Source: Leadbetterella sp964563435
Lineage (GTDB): Bacteria > Bacteroidota > Bacteroidia > Cytophagales > Spirosomataceae
Direction of reading: 5' to 3'
Length of the DNA: 64,000 nt
Assembly (NCBI GenBank): GCA_964563435.1
Contig: CAZLXI010000002.1
Coordinates: 1 to 64,000, forward strand
Of the stretch, positions 7,794 to 16,954 are shown in pieces. A model generated the notes under the pieces. It saw only the letters and a program-made list of their open reading frames with translations, made no database searches and was not told where the DNA came from. Numbering within the stretch: position 1 is the first letter of the stretch; every line of letters starts with the position of its first letter. Position numbers and translations under genes: made by a program.

Positions 7794-10280
7794 TTACCTG
7801 TTAAGCCTGATTAAACCAATGATAGTCACGATAGTAGCCAGGGTGGCACTGACAGTAGTGACCAGCCCGGAGAATTGATTGAATTGTTCGGCTGTGGTTT
7901 CCGCTTTCGGCGGAATAACGATCTCGCTGCCCGGCTCTACTTTCGGGTGAAAACGCATAAACATGAATTTACGCGTACGGTCTACGCTGCCGTTAGGATA
8001 TCGCACATAAGCGCTGCCCTTGGCTGATTTCCGGGTGTATCCGCCCGCAGAAGAGATATAATCGAGGAAGCTCTTACCCGAATTGTATTTTACGGTGGTG
8101 GGATACAGTATTTCCCCCTCAATCCTCACGGTTTCCAATCTCTTGGGAATCACGATCTCATCCCCATCCTGCAGGATCAGGTCGTGGGTAATGTCGTTCG
8201 GGTTGGCGAGGATCCTCCGGAGGTCAATAGGAATATCTTCGTTGATATACGAATCCGCTTCTTCTCCTTCGGTAGTGATGGTGGCAATGGTGGTGGTATC
8301 GTCGAGACCCTCCGTGGTTTTGACCTTGTTCCCGATATTGAGGTTGCTGAGTGTTTCCTCCCTCTTTTTCCTTTGACGCTCACTCAGGAGTGTTTTCCGG
8401 AGCAAAATAGCGCCGTCAAGGTAAGCCAGGTCGGTCAGGCCTCCGGCCGCTTCAATCAGCCGGGAAACCCGTTGGTCTTTGTATTCTATGCCGTATGGGC
8501 CCGGGAACATGATCTCCCCGGAGATCTTCACCATGTTTTGCTTCTCATAATTGGGCGACGTTCTGACGATGATCTCATCAAAGGGTAAAAGAACGATGCT
8601 TTCGCGCGAGCCGACCAGGCTGAGGTCGGGCCGCATGCTGAATTGGATGATGTCAGCGATCTGGGCATCAGACTGCTTCGGATCAATATTTCTTTTTCTT
8701 CTGACGATATCAATGCGCGACAGGGAGGCCGCTTCCGTAAGTCCGCCTACCCGCACGATCACGTCCTGCACCGTCATGTTTTTCACATAAGGCAGCTCAA
8801 TTCCTTCTCTGGCATCCTCATGGTTTACCGCACCCCGGATGCGGATCACCGACTGTTCTGTCAGTTCAAAAATGCTGGGTACAATGACCTCGTCCAGGCG
8901 CTTCAGCTTAATGTCATCCGAGCGGCCTTCGAGGATGTCGTGATAATTCACGGAGATATTGGAAACAGAAAGGTCGTTGTTGGTGCGGTTGATGTTGATG
9001 CGGCCCTGCAGCGACTCTTCTTTCAGCCCGGAAGCCGATTGGATGAGTTGGGTGAGCGTGGGGTTGGAGTCCAGCGAATACTCGCCCGGCCGGAAAACAG
9101 CTCCGGTAATGGTCACCATATTTTCGATCCGGTCCAGAACCTTTTCTACCACTAGCGAATCGCCCATGAAAACATTCTCATTCTCAAAGTCGGCTTTATT
9201 GATATTGACGATCCTGCGTTCGCTGGAGGTGTTCCGGTAGATCTTTACAATGTCGGAATAAGCGTATTGGTTGAAACCGCCTGCATATTTTAAGAGGTCG
9301 CTGAGCTTTTCCCCCGGTTTGGTCTCGAAAAGGCCGGTGCGTTTGGTAAACCCGGAAACGGCCACACGGGAGATAAAAGGACCCACATGCACCACATCCT
9401 GGTCTTTCAGAAGCATATCACCGGAAGCGTAGCCTTTCACGATAAATTCGTATATATCAAGACGGGCGACCTCCCGGTTGCCTCTTATCAGGAGAATGTC
9501 ACGATAAGTACCGATGTCATTGGGTCCTCCGGAAACATAGAGGGCAGCCATAAGATTACTGAAAGAGGTAAGGGTGTATGTGCCGGGGGCTATTACTTCG
9601 CCCGCTACTCTTACTTTAATGGTTCTGAGTCCCGTTAGTGAAACCCTGATGAAGGTATTACCCGTTTTGATCCCGCCGTAGGTTCTGGACAAGGCGGCTT
9701 TGATCTTTTCCGTGGCAGTTTCCATATCCAGGTTTGCCACCGAGACCACACCGCTTTTCTCCAGCACAATGTAGCCGTCGGCATTGACCTTGGCCGTTTG
9801 TATGTTCTGGGAAAATCCGTAAACCACGACCTCCAGCTCATCGCCGGGCCCTAATACGTAATTGTTGGGGGTGGCAATATTAACGGCCTGGGTGACATCG
9901 AATTTTGAATTGGCGAAGATCGAGCTCCCGAAGGTTCTTTTAATGGTCGCGGCCCTGACCTCATCGGCGGCGATCTCCGCTTCACGGGCCAGGCGATTGA
10001 GCTCTTCGGCTTCAATGGCTGCCGCATCGTCCGGTGCCAGCGTGAGGGTCCGCCCTTCCGTAGGAGTAACCGCCGGCACTCTTCCCTCCCGGGTAGTGGT
10101 ACGGTTGTTAACGGGGACATTTCTCGGAGGCTGCTCAGCGGTTTTCTGGGTAGTGGCTTTGGTTTCTTTTTCCTTCTCCTTTTCCTGCGCAGTTACCGCT
10201 TTAACAAGAGATAGATTCAATAATAAAACTAAAACTATCTTAACAATTAAATTTGTCTTCCTAACTTTGAACAATTTCAT
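7794..10280 (-). CDS. SLBB-domain polysaccharide export protein (Wza-like, extended)
   Basis: This 828-residue protein has an N-terminal signal sequence (about residues 9-31). A polysaccharide-export domain begins at YVLGPGDELEVVVYG. At least six repeats of the SLBB pattern follow, each starting like KVRVAGEVIAPGTY, VSGFTKRTG, ITGAVFRPGEY, IRGAVNHEDA, ISGEIMFPGPY or IEGEILYPTTV. A hydrophobic helix close to the C-terminus (LATIVTIIGLI) could span the outer membrane. It should form the channel for the glycan exported by the ABC transporter downstream. E. coli Wza is about half this length. It is the first gene of the minus-strand block and has its own -7 element at 10312-10319. Confidence 0.88.
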   Translation of the reverse strand: MKLFKVRKTNLIVKIVLVLLLNLSLVKAVTAQEKEKEKETKATTQKTAEQPPRNVPVNNRTTTREGRVPAVTPTEGRTLTLAPDDAAAIEAEELNRLAREAEIAADEVRAATIKRTFGSSIFANSKFDVTQAVNIATPNNYVLGPGDELEVVVYGFSQNIQTAKVNADGYIVLEKSGVVSVANLDMETATEKIKAALSRTYGGIKTGNTFIRVSLTGLRTIKVRVAGEVIAPGTYTLTSFSNLMAALYVSGGPNDIGTYRDILLIRGNREVARLDIYEFIVKGYASGDMLLKDQDVVHVGPFISRVAVSGFTKRTGLFETKPGEKLSDLLKYAGGFNQYAYSDIVKIYRNTSSERRIVNINKADFENENVFMGDSLVVEKVLDRIENMVTITGAVFRPGEYSLDSNPTLTQLIQSASGLKEESLQGRININRTNNDLSVSNISVNYHDILEGRSDDIKLKRLDEVIVPSIFELTEQSVIRIRGAVNHEDAREGIELPYVKNMTVQDVIVRVGGLTEAASLSRIDIVRRKRNIDPKQSDAQIADIIQFSMRPDLSLVGSRESIVLLPFDEIIVRTSPNYEKQNMVKISGEIMFPGPYGIEYKDQRVSRLIEAAGGLTDLAYLDGAILLRKTLLSERQRKKREETLSNLNIGNKVKTTEGLDDTTTIATITTEGEEADSYINEDIPIDLRRILANPNDITHDLILQDGDEIVIPKRLETVRIEGEILYPTTVKYNSGKSFLDYISSAGGYTRKSAKGSAYVRYPNGSVDRTRKFMFMRFHPKVEPGSEIVIPPKAETTAEQFNQFSGLVTTVSATLATIVTIIGLIRLNR

Positions 10281-10311
10281 TTGATGCGTTTTCGCTTTGA
10301 CTAAGAATCTA

Positions 10312-10319
10312 CAAAAATA
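10312..10319 (-). promoter_or_regulatory. -7 promoter element TATTTTTG for the polysaccharide export operon
   Basis: Read on the minus strand the site is TATTTTTG, an exact match to the Bacteroidota TAnnTTTG -7 consensus, 31 bp upstream of the SLBB gene start. No convincing -33 TTG at the expected spacing was found, so this rests on the -7 box and position only. Confidence 0.5.
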
Positions 10320-10375
10320 CGAGAAGAAACTGAATAAATGTGAACTTTGCGTTAAAAGATATTCATGTCATATTT

Positions 10376-10383
10376 TACTTTTG
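10376..10383 (+). promoter_or_regulatory. -7 promoter element TACTTTTG for parE-pheA
   Basis: TACTTTTG matches TAnnTTTG exactly and lies 32 bp upstream of the parE start in the divergent intergenic region shared with the export operon promoter. Confidence 0.55.
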
Positions 10384-10415
10384 TAAACGTTTGAATTGGG
10401 GATTTAATATTTACT

Positions 10416-12293
10416 ATGGCTGAGAATAATTACGACGAGAGCAGTATTCGTTCGCTGGACTGGAAGGAACACATACGGTTAAGACCCGGGATGTACATCG
10501 GTAAGCTGGGTGACGGATCCGCTCCTGACGATGGTATTTATGTATTACTTAAAGAGGTGCTGGATAACTGTATAGACGAGTACGCGATGGGCTTCGGGAA
10601 GTCGATCGAAGTGTCGATCGATGAGGGTAAAGTGTCTGTCCGGGATTACGGCCGGGGTATTCCGCTGGGGAAGGTGGTGGATGTGGTCTCCAAGATCAAT
10701 ACAGGTGCCAAATATGACTCCAAAGCCTTTCAGAAAGCCGTGGGACTGAATGGTGTGGGTACCAAGGCGGTGAATGCGCTCTCCTCTTATTTCAGTGTGA
10801 CGGCCATAAGGGACGGCGAGAAGAAGTCGGCGACATTTGAAAGAGGGGAGTTGCTGTCGGAGAGCCCGGTGGAGCTTACTGATGCCAAAAACGGGACGTA
10901 CGTGGTCTTTGAGCCGGACAATACCGTTTTTAAGAATTACCACTTTATCGGGCAGTATGTGGAAAACATGATCTGGAATTACTGCTACCTGAATTCCGGG
11001 TTATCCCTCTACCTGAACAAGAAGAAATTCTATTCGGCCAATGGTCTGCTTGACCTGCTCCTCCGGAAGACCGACGAGGCCTCGCTCCGTTATCCGATCA
11101 TTCACCTGAAGGGCGAAGACATTGAAATGGCACTCACCCACGGCAACCAGTACGGGGAGGAGTATTATTCTTTTGTGAACGGACAAAATACTACCCAGGG
11201 AGGTACCCATCTTTCGGCTTTTAAAGAGGCTGTAGTGAAAACCGTACGGGATCATTACGGCAAGGATTACGCCTCGGAAGATGTGCGGCAATCGATCATC
11301 GGCGCTATAGCGGTAAAGATACAGGAGCCGGTCTTTGAGTCACAGACCAAAACCAAGCTGGGGTCAAACAATATCAGCCTCGACGAAAATGCGCCTACCG
11401 TGCGTACATTTGTGAACGATTTTGTGAAGGAGAAGCTGGATAACTTTCTGCACATGCATCCCGAAGTGAAGGATGCTCTTAAACGGCGGATCGAGCAGTC
11501 GGAAAGGGAACGGAAAGAGTTGGCGGGGGTGAAGAAAATTGCCAACGAAAGGGCGAAAAAGGCGAACCTGCATAACCGGAAGCTCCGCGACTGCCGGTTT
11601 CATCTGACCGACGAGAAGTTTGAAGGGAAGCTGGATACCATGCTGTTTATCACCGAGGGCGACTCGGCTAGCGGTTCGATCACCAAAGCCCGGAGCCCGG
11701 AAACCCAGGCGGTATTCAGCCTGAGGGGCAAGCCGCTGAACTGTTTCGGGCTGAGCAAGAAAGTGGTGTATGAGAACGAGGAATTCAACCTTTTGCAGCA
11801 CGCCCTGGATATTGAGAACGGGATAGAAACCCTGCGCTACAACCAGATCATTATTGCTACGGATGCCGACGTGGACGGGTCCCACATCCGCCTGCTTTTA
11901 CTTACCTTTTTCCTGCAGTTTTTTCCTGAACTGGTACGGGAAGGGCACCTGTTTATTCTTCAGACCCCGCTCTTCCGGGTTCGGAATAAAAAGGAGACGC
12001 ACTATTGCTATTCGGAAGAAGAAAAGCTCAACGCTATCCATAAGCTGGGTGGTAAGCCGGAGATCACCCGTTTTAAGGGTCTGGGGGAGATCTCCCCCCA
12101 TGAGTTCGAAGGCTTTATCTCGAAAGACATCAAGCTGGACCCCGTGATCCTGGAGAAGGAATCGACCATACCTAAAATACTGGGTTATTACATGGGCAAG
12201 AACACACCAGAACGGCAGGTGTTCATTATCGATAACCTCATTGTGGAGCAGGATATTCTGGAAGAAAAAGAAGTAGAGATCGTAGACGAGTAA
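10416..12293 (+). CDS. parE: DNA topoisomerase IV subunit B (ParE)
   Basis: The 625-residue protein is a type IIA topoisomerase ATPase/Toprim subunit. The N-terminal GHKL ATPase region carries LDWKEHIRLRPGMYIG (residues 14-29), and the Toprim domain carries EGDSASGS and the metal motif DADVDGSHI. It passes duplexes through double-strand breaks to decatenate daughter chromosomes, together with ParC, which is not in the window. Assignment to ParE rather than GyrB comes from the SIRSLDWKEHIRLRPGMYIGKL-type N-terminus and the short length; Bacteroidota GyrB begins differently (EGLEAVRKRPAMYIG). pheA begins 4 bp after its stop. Confidence 0.9.
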   Translation: MAENNYDESSIRSLDWKEHIRLRPGMYIGKLGDGSAPDDGIYVLLKEVLDNCIDEYAMGFGKSIEVSIDEGKVSVRDYGRGIPLGKVVDVVSKINTGAKYDSKAFQKAVGLNGVGTKAVNALSSYFSVTAIRDGEKKSATFERGELLSESPVELTDAKNGTYVVFEPDNTVFKNYHFIGQYVENMIWNYCYLNSGLSLYLNKKKFYSANGLLDLLLRKTDEASLRYPIIHLKGEDIEMALTHGNQYGEEYYSFVNGQNTTQGGTHLSAFKEAVVKTVRDHYGKDYASEDVRQSIIGAIAVKIQEPVFESQTKTKLGSNNISLDENAPTVRTFVNDFVKEKLDNFLHMHPEVKDALKRRIEQSERERKELAGVKKIANERAKKANLHNRKLRDCRFHLTDEKFEGKLDTMLFITEGDSASGSITKARSPETQAVFSLRGKPLNCFGLSKKVVYENEEFNLLQHALDIENGIETLRYNQIIIATDADVDGSHIRLLLLTFFLQFFPELVREGHLFILQTPLFRVRNKKETHYCYSEEEKLNAIHKLGGKPEITRFKGLGEISPHEFEGFISKDIKLDPVILEKESTIPKILGYYMGKNTPERQVFIIDNLIVEQDILEEKEVEIVDE

Positions 12294-12297
12294 TCAG

Positions 12298-13371
12298 ATG
12301 ACCATAGAAAACGTAAGAAAAGAAATAGACCGCATTGATGAACAGCTGATCAGCCTCCTGAACGAGCGTATGCAGTGGGTGCAGAAAGTAGGGGAGATCA
12401 AGAAAGAGACGCGGGGATCTATTTACCGGCCGGAGCGCGAAAAGTGGATCGTCGAAAGGATGGTCAGCCTGTCTGAAGGGCCGCTGACGTCCTCAGCCAT
12501 TGAAGCCATCTTCCTCGAGATCTTTGCCGCTGCGCGAAACATTGAGCTGCCGGAAAGGGTGGCCTACCTGGGGCCCGAAGGCAGCTTTACACACCAGGCC
12601 GCGGAGAGCCGGTTTGGTGCCATGTCGGAATACATGACCCTGCCTACCATCCGTTCGGTATTTGAAGCGGTGGAGACGGGCCGGGCGCGGTTCGGGGTGA
12701 TCCCGATCGAGAATAACCAGGAGGGGATCGTGTACGAGACGGTGGATCTGCTGAGTGAGACAGACATATCCATTGCTGCCGAGCTCAAAATCCCGGTGCA
12801 TTTTGCCCTGGCCACGGAGGCAGAAAATCCGGCCCGGATAAAACGCATCTATTCCAAGGATATCGCTTTCCGGCAGTGCCGGGGTTTCCTGAACAAATAT
12901 TTTGAACAACATAACCCGGAGGAGATCCAGGTGGAATCTACCTCCAAGGCGGCGCGTCTGGCCGCCGAAGACCCGGAGTCAGCGGCGATATGCAGCGAGA
13001 TAGCGGCCAAATTGTTCCGTTTGCCCGTGCTGTTTCATAACATAGAAGACAACAGCAATAACCGGACACGCTTTTTTATTCTCGGTAAGGATTATGAGAA
13101 CCAGCCTTCCGGCAACGACAAGACCACCATTGTGGCGCGTTTGCCCAAGACGGATGAGGCCGGCTCCCTGGCCCGTTTCCTGCAGGATTTCCGGAAAGGC
13201 AACATCAACCTGACCAAAATAGAAAGCCGCCCGTACAAAGGTAGCGAAGACTTTAATTTCTGGTTCTTTATTGAGTTCCTGGGCTATTGTAAAGATGATA
13301 ACTTCCAGAAGATTTTGAAGAAGCACGGGAGCTATATTAAGGTGCTGGGCAGCTATGTGAGGAATGCGTAA
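12298..13371 (+). CDS. pheA: Bifunctional chorismate mutase / prephenate dehydratase (P-protein)
   Basis: Three domains are visible in order. An AroQ-type chorismate mutase spans about 1-85 (IDEQLISLLNERMQWVQKVGEIK). Prephenate dehydratase follows from about 92 (VAYLGPEGSFTHQAA) to 270. The ACT regulatory domain at the C-terminus contains the ESRPYKG phenylalanine-binding motif. It converts chorismate through prephenate to phenylpyruvate in phenylalanine synthesis and is probably feedback inhibited through ACT. At 357 residues it has the usual P-protein length. It lies 4 bp behind parE, an unrelated gene, so the pair is likely just co-transcribed. Confidence 0.93.
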   Translation: MTIENVRKEIDRIDEQLISLLNERMQWVQKVGEIKKETRGSIYRPEREKWIVERMVSLSEGPLTSSAIEAIFLEIFAAARNIELPERVAYLGPEGSFTHQAAESRFGAMSEYMTLPTIRSVFEAVETGRARFGVIPIENNQEGIVYETVDLLSETDISIAAELKIPVHFALATEAENPARIKRIYSKDIAFRQCRGFLNKYFEQHNPEEIQVESTSKAARLAAEDPESAAICSEIAAKLFRLPVLFHNIEDNSNNRTRFFILGKDYENQPSGNDKTTIVARLPKTDEAGSLARFLQDFRKGNINLTKIESRPYKGSEDFNFWFFIEFLGYCKDDNFQKILKKHGSYIKVLGSYVRNA

Positions 13372-13526
13372 GTATCCGGGGTATATTTTCATAAAAATAA
13401 AGGCGTAGAAATCACAAACTCATAAGGTGCTCCGTCTTAGGCTGCTCTTTTATAATTTCGAAATTCATTAATCGATTTTTTTGTATTAAAAAAGAAACTA
13501 TTTGTTGATTTGCATCGTTCTCAAAT

Positions 13527-13591
13527 AAAAGGCTGTAAACCCCTCGTATCAGGAAATGCATACAGTGCGCCTGCAAGGTTTACAGCCTTTT
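13527..13591. terminator. Bidirectional hairpin terminator with 15-bp stem
   Basis: The arms at 13527-13541 (AAAAGGCTGTAAACC) and 13577-13591 are perfect reverse complements separated by 35 bases. The plus strand continues into a T-run (13588-13594), so it should stop parE-pheA transcripts. The minus strand also continues T-rich (CCTTTTATTTG). The stop codon of the minus-strand gene at 13549 lies in the spacer, so the terminator overlaps coding sequence. Confidence 0.7.
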
Positions 13592-14082
13592 TTTATGTTT
13601 ACTTCGTGATTAAAGTAGATCCGATCAGCGCGGTACATCATGCAGGCAATCCTTACTGTCTCTAATTTTCCGTCTATTCTGCATTTTACTTTAAAGTTCA
13701 GATAACCCATTAATGCACCCGGATCATTACGTTTTCTTTGCCCGAAATTATTAAATTCAGCTAGTTCAAGTAGTTCCTTTAGAATTAGCACCAGCGCGGC
13801 TTTTTTACTGTATAAAAATGAGCCCTTTGTTATTTTCTGCCTTCCTTGACCTGAAAATGTTATTCTTATCCCCTTATCAATATTTATAACCGCTGAGCCT
13901 TGCAGATTTCCCTGATAATATGCCTTAATAAATTTGCTCAGATTGGTTAAGGTTGCTTCCTTCCATTCCTTCGGAGTTTCCACCTCCGGAATATACCTCT
14001 GTTTGTATTTTTCTATCCTGCTATCATGAAAGCTGCGTGAACGCATATTGGTAGCGTTATGCTTTTTTGTGCGGGCTGTCAT
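13549..14082 (-). CDS. Small basic protein, possible BECR/LPD3-type RNase-like domain
   Basis: I do not recognise a named protein. The 177-residue chain is very basic at the N-terminus. From about residue 40 it shows a pattern of paired strands and a helix (GIRITFSGQGRQKI, then KAALVLILKELLELAEF, then GKLETVRIACMMY and IYFNHEVNIKK). That resembles the barnase/EndoU/colicin E5-D/RelE (BECR) fold domains called LPD3 in mobile elements and polymorphic toxins. It has a promoter element at 14106-14113 and stands alone, with no recognisable antitoxin or immunity gene next to it. Its last 14 codons coincide with a terminator arm, and the final residues (GCKPCRRTVCIS) may not be ancestral. Function is inference. 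Confidence 0.55.
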   Translation of the reverse strand: MTARTKKHNATNMRSRSFHDSRIEKYKQRYIPEVETPKEWKEATLTNLSKFIKAYYQGNLQGSAVINIDKGIRITFSGQGRQKITKGSFLYSKKAALVLILKELLELAEFNNFGQRKRNDPGALMGYLNFKVKCRIDGKLETVRIACMMYRADRIYFNHEVNIKKGCKPCRRTVCIS

Positions 14083-14105
14083 TGTGTGAATAAATTAGTC
14101 TATAG

Positions 14106-14113
14106 CAAAAATA
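14106..14113 (-). promoter_or_regulatory. -7 promoter element TATTTTTG for the BECR-like gene
   Basis: On the minus strand the site reads TATTTTTG, an exact TAnnTTTG match 23 bp upstream of the ATG at 14082. It supports this ORF being a real expressed gene despite its odd 3' end. Confidence 0.5.
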
Positions 14114-14211
14114 GTACTCCTGACCGACTTATAACTTATCTGTAGATAAGAAATCAGCGGACACCCCTATTTTTATTGTACTTATTCTTCTTATTTGTGT
14201 GATCAAACAGG

Positions 14212-15858
14212 CTATAACACCATTTTGTCCCGGGTCAGTGTCCTCCCCAGATCATATTTGACGAATTGGTCTTTGCCGGTTCGTTGGATCCGGAAGATGC
14301 GGTAGTTATCGGCAGGGATAACATTTACAGGGAAGACGGTTCGGTACAGATCAGAATAATACGTTCTTTGCAGGAGCAGGTTTTTCGGGTTATTCCGGAT
14401 CTTATCAGCCGGGAAAATGAATTGATATTCTTTTGATTCAAGGGTGAAAAACACCTCGCTTTTCGCCGTTCCGGAAATTATCAGGTAATTATCCACGATA
14501 CTGAAGTCCGGACCCTCCCTGTTGGTTCGGGTGTCCCATCGGGTAAAATTATTGAGTTCTGATTTCGGGAAAACATATGCACCGGATTTCAAAGGTGCTC
14601 TCAATAACGGATTCACCCGTGAAACGTGGCTTGAGTCACTGTAACCGTTTGCCCAGGTACCGTTTACCTGGTAATTTATGGCATCGGTTATACAGTTTTG
14701 CTTAAAGGCACCTGCTTTGGCGGTCGCATTATAATAGGAGAGGAGGAGCCCGCCAAAAGCAATTAAAGAAACGAGCTTACTGCCTATTTGAGAATAATTG
14801 GTAATATAAAATCCCCAAACCGCTACCAGGAAGAACGAAGAATTAATGGTATACCGGCTAAGTACGGGGAAGCCTGTACGGGTTAATCCCATGATTACGC
14901 CTGTAGCCAGAAAAAAAGCAGCCATAGCCAGTAAAAACTGATCGGATGGGTTGTCTTTCAACTTCTGCAGAGAGGCTTTTATATGGTTTAAAGGGTATTT
15001 TTTTAATACTAAAAACAGCCAAATGAGCACTACTGAGCAACCGAATAACTGCGGGAAAAGCTGTTTCAGAGAGGAAGAAGCTAATTCGGTGGATATTTCT
15101 ACCCCATTTAAAGAATAGGCCCCTAAAAACTCAAAACCATATCGAATGGCCGCAAAGGGGTTATCCCATGGAGAAACTACGGCTTTGTTTGTCCATCCGG
15201 GCTTGGAGTATCCCCAAAAGTAAATCAATACTGTAATCAGAGACAGCAAAGCCCAAACGGCCGTTTGCCTGTATTTTTGATGGGCTATAAGGACCAGAGC
15301 TCCAAGAATAAAGACCAGGATACCGTTTCCATGTGAGAAAATAGCAGCTAACGCAAATACAAAGCCCCAGAGAAATCCTTTTCTGAACACCAGAAAGTAC
15401 AGGCTCAACAGCATGTAAAGGATTACAGAAAAGTTCTGAAAGGGTACCATAAGCGACTGCAGGCTCTCGTAATACTGGGCATGGAAGATCAGGAAGAGCA
15501 CGGGCAGAATGGCTACCCAGGCCGTTTTCTGCATTCTGAGCACTTTTACGAGGACCAGAAAAATGACGATCAGGTTGACAAAGCCGAAAAGTGCCAGCGC
15601 CTTCAGCTCGAATTTGCCGGTAATGAGATAGATCAGAAGGGTAAAGATGCGGTCATTGACGACCCGGTGCTCATTGTTCAGTGAAACAAAATTCCGGAAC
15701 TTTTCCATAAAAGTTTTCTCCGTAAAGAGGTCGTACACCGGCAGGATAATGCCGTGAAAATCATCCCACCAGGGAATATTCACGGTGATGGCATACTGAA
15801 AGCACCAGAGGGTAAAAATACATATCAGTGCGATTATCCAAAAGACCTGTTTTTTCAT
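14212..15858 (-). CDS. Polytopic membrane protein, GT-C glycosyltransferase-like
   Basis: The 548-residue protein has about ten hydrophobic helices between residues 5 and 375 and a soluble C-terminal region of about 170 residues. Early in the sequence, after the first helix, comes NIPWWDDFHGI, an acidic pair in the first periplasmic loop, followed by NNEHRVVNDRIF. This arrangement is typical of lipid-phosphosugar-dependent GT-C glycosyltransferases, including uncharacterised Bacteroidota ones. I cannot name a substrate. It lies 76 bp downstream of ribF, across a repeat, and may be transcribed separately. Confidence 0.6.
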   Translation of the reverse strand: MKKQVFWIIALICIFTLWCFQYAITVNIPWWDDFHGIILPVYDLFTEKTFMEKFRNFVSLNNEHRVVNDRIFTLLIYLITGKFELKALALFGFVNLIVIFLVLVKVLRMQKTAWVAILPVLFLIFHAQYYESLQSLMVPFQNFSVILYMLLSLYFLVFRKGFLWGFVFALAAIFSHGNGILVFILGALVLIAHQKYRQTAVWALLSLITVLIYFWGYSKPGWTNKAVVSPWDNPFAAIRYGFEFLGAYSLNGVEISTELASSSLKQLFPQLFGCSVVLIWLFLVLKKYPLNHIKASLQKLKDNPSDQFLLAMAAFFLATGVIMGLTRTGFPVLSRYTINSSFFLVAVWGFYITNYSQIGSKLVSLIAFGGLLLSYYNATAKAGAFKQNCITDAINYQVNGTWANGYSDSSHVSRVNPLLRAPLKSGAYVFPKSELNNFTRWDTRTNREGPDFSIVDNYLIISGTAKSEVFFTLESKEYQFIFPADKIRNNPKNLLLQRTYYSDLYRTVFPVNVIPADNYRIFRIQRTGKDQFVKYDLGRTLTRDKMVL

Positions 15859-15867
15859 AGGTAAATT

Positions 15868-15940
15868 TTAGTAGTGAGTAGTGAGAAAATGATACACCAA
15901 CGGCATCACGAATAAACCCGAAACTCACCACCCGTTACTT
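15868..15940. repeat. Imperfect inverted repeat built of GTAGTGAG words
   Basis: TAGTAGTGAGTAGTGAG near 15870-15886 is followed after about 35 bases by an imperfect reverse complement (ACTCACCACCCGTTACTTAC, 15922-15941) that reaches into the 3' end of ribF. A similar left half, ending in GAGAAAA-n-GGTGTACCAACC, occurs at 49684-49716. It looks like a decayed dispersed palindromic repeat. Confidence 0.45.
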
Positions 15941-16876
15941 ACGGTTTCCCAGCATCCTCTTCGCCGTTTCGACATCTTCTTTGATCTGCGTGATAAGCGG
16001 ATCGATACCGTCGAATTTCTGCTCGTCACGGATGAAATCCACGATATCCACTTTTACCGTTTCCCCGTAAATATCGTCAGAAAAATCAAAAATATGTACT
16101 TCCTGGGTAATGCCTTTTCCTTCTACGGTGGGGCGCACCCCGATATTCATCACCCCGCTGTAGCGGATCCCCCTTACCCAGGCCTGTACGGCGTAAACCC
16201 CGTTTTTGGGAATAAGCTTGAATTCATTCGGGATTTTTACATTGGCGGTAGGGAAACCGATCTGGCGCCCAAGCTGACGACCCTTGACCACGGTTCCGGA
16301 AAAATCATAGTTTCTTCCCAGAAGCTCATTGGCTGTCCGGATGTCGCCTTCTTCAAGAGCCTTCCGGATCTTGGTGGAGCTGATGGTGATATTATCGATC
16401 TCCTGGCGGCTGATTTCCTCTATCTCTATTTTAAAGCGTTCGGAATGCTGAAGGAGGTAATCGATACCACCTTCGCGGTTTCGTCCGAACCGATGGTCAT
16501 AACCGATGACCATGGCTTTGGTACCAAATCCGCTGATCAGCACGTCTTCGATATATTGTTCACAACTGAGCTCTGAGAACTCGCGGGTGAAAGGCAGAAC
16601 GACCAGGTGGTTAATGCCCAGTTCTTCCAGCAGTCCGGTCTTTTCTTCTATGGTGGTCAGGATACGGGTTACCCGCGTATGGCTGTCCGGAGAAAGTACC
16701 AGCTTGGGATGCGGCCAGAAGGTCAGCAACACCGATTCACCGTTTACTTCCCGGGCTTTTTCGATCAGGCGCGATAAAATTTTCCGGTGGCCGATATGCA
16801 CCCCGTCAAAGGTTCCTGTGGTAACGATGGCGTTACCCCTGGGTTTGAATTCGGAGAGGTTATGATAGATCTTCAT
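15935..16876 (-). CDS. ribF: Bifunctional riboflavin kinase / FAD synthetase
   Basis: The N-terminal adenylyltransferase domain (about 15-180) has GTFDGVHIGHRKIL with the HxGH nucleotidyl-transfer motif and SSTKIRKALEEGDI. The C-terminal riboflavin kinase domain (about 185-310) contains GRQIGFPTANVKIP and NIGVRPTVEG. The enzyme phosphorylates riboflavin to FMN and adenylates it to FAD. Its 313-residue length is normal. The gene lies 78 bp downstream of truB, an arrangement common to several phyla. Confidence 0.95.
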   Translation of the reverse strand: MKIYHNLSEFKPRGNAIVTTGTFDGVHIGHRKILSRLIEKAREVNGESVLLTFWPHPKLVLSPDSHTRVTRILTTIEEKTGLLEELGINHLVVLPFTREFSELSCEQYIEDVLISGFGTKAMVIGYDHRFGRNREGGIDYLLQHSERFKIEIEEISRQEIDNITISSTKIRKALEEGDIRTANELLGRNYDFSGTVVKGRQLGRQIGFPTANVKIPNEFKLIPKNGVYAVQAWVRGIRYSGVMNIGVRPTVEGKGITQEVHIFDFSDDIYGETVKVDIVDFIRDEQKFDGIDPLITQIKEDVETAKRMLGNRK

Positions 16877-16954
16877 AGGAGTTCCGGGTAGTAAGTAGTG
16901 CGTACAGGGTGGGGGTCGGGTGACACTTCGGGGATGTACAAAACCATTCTCTTT

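Noticed and set aside
13549..13560. CRISPR or phage remnant around the 13.4-14.2 kb gap
   Set aside because: No spaced direct repeats, no Cas or phage genes. Only one hairpin and one small gene are present.
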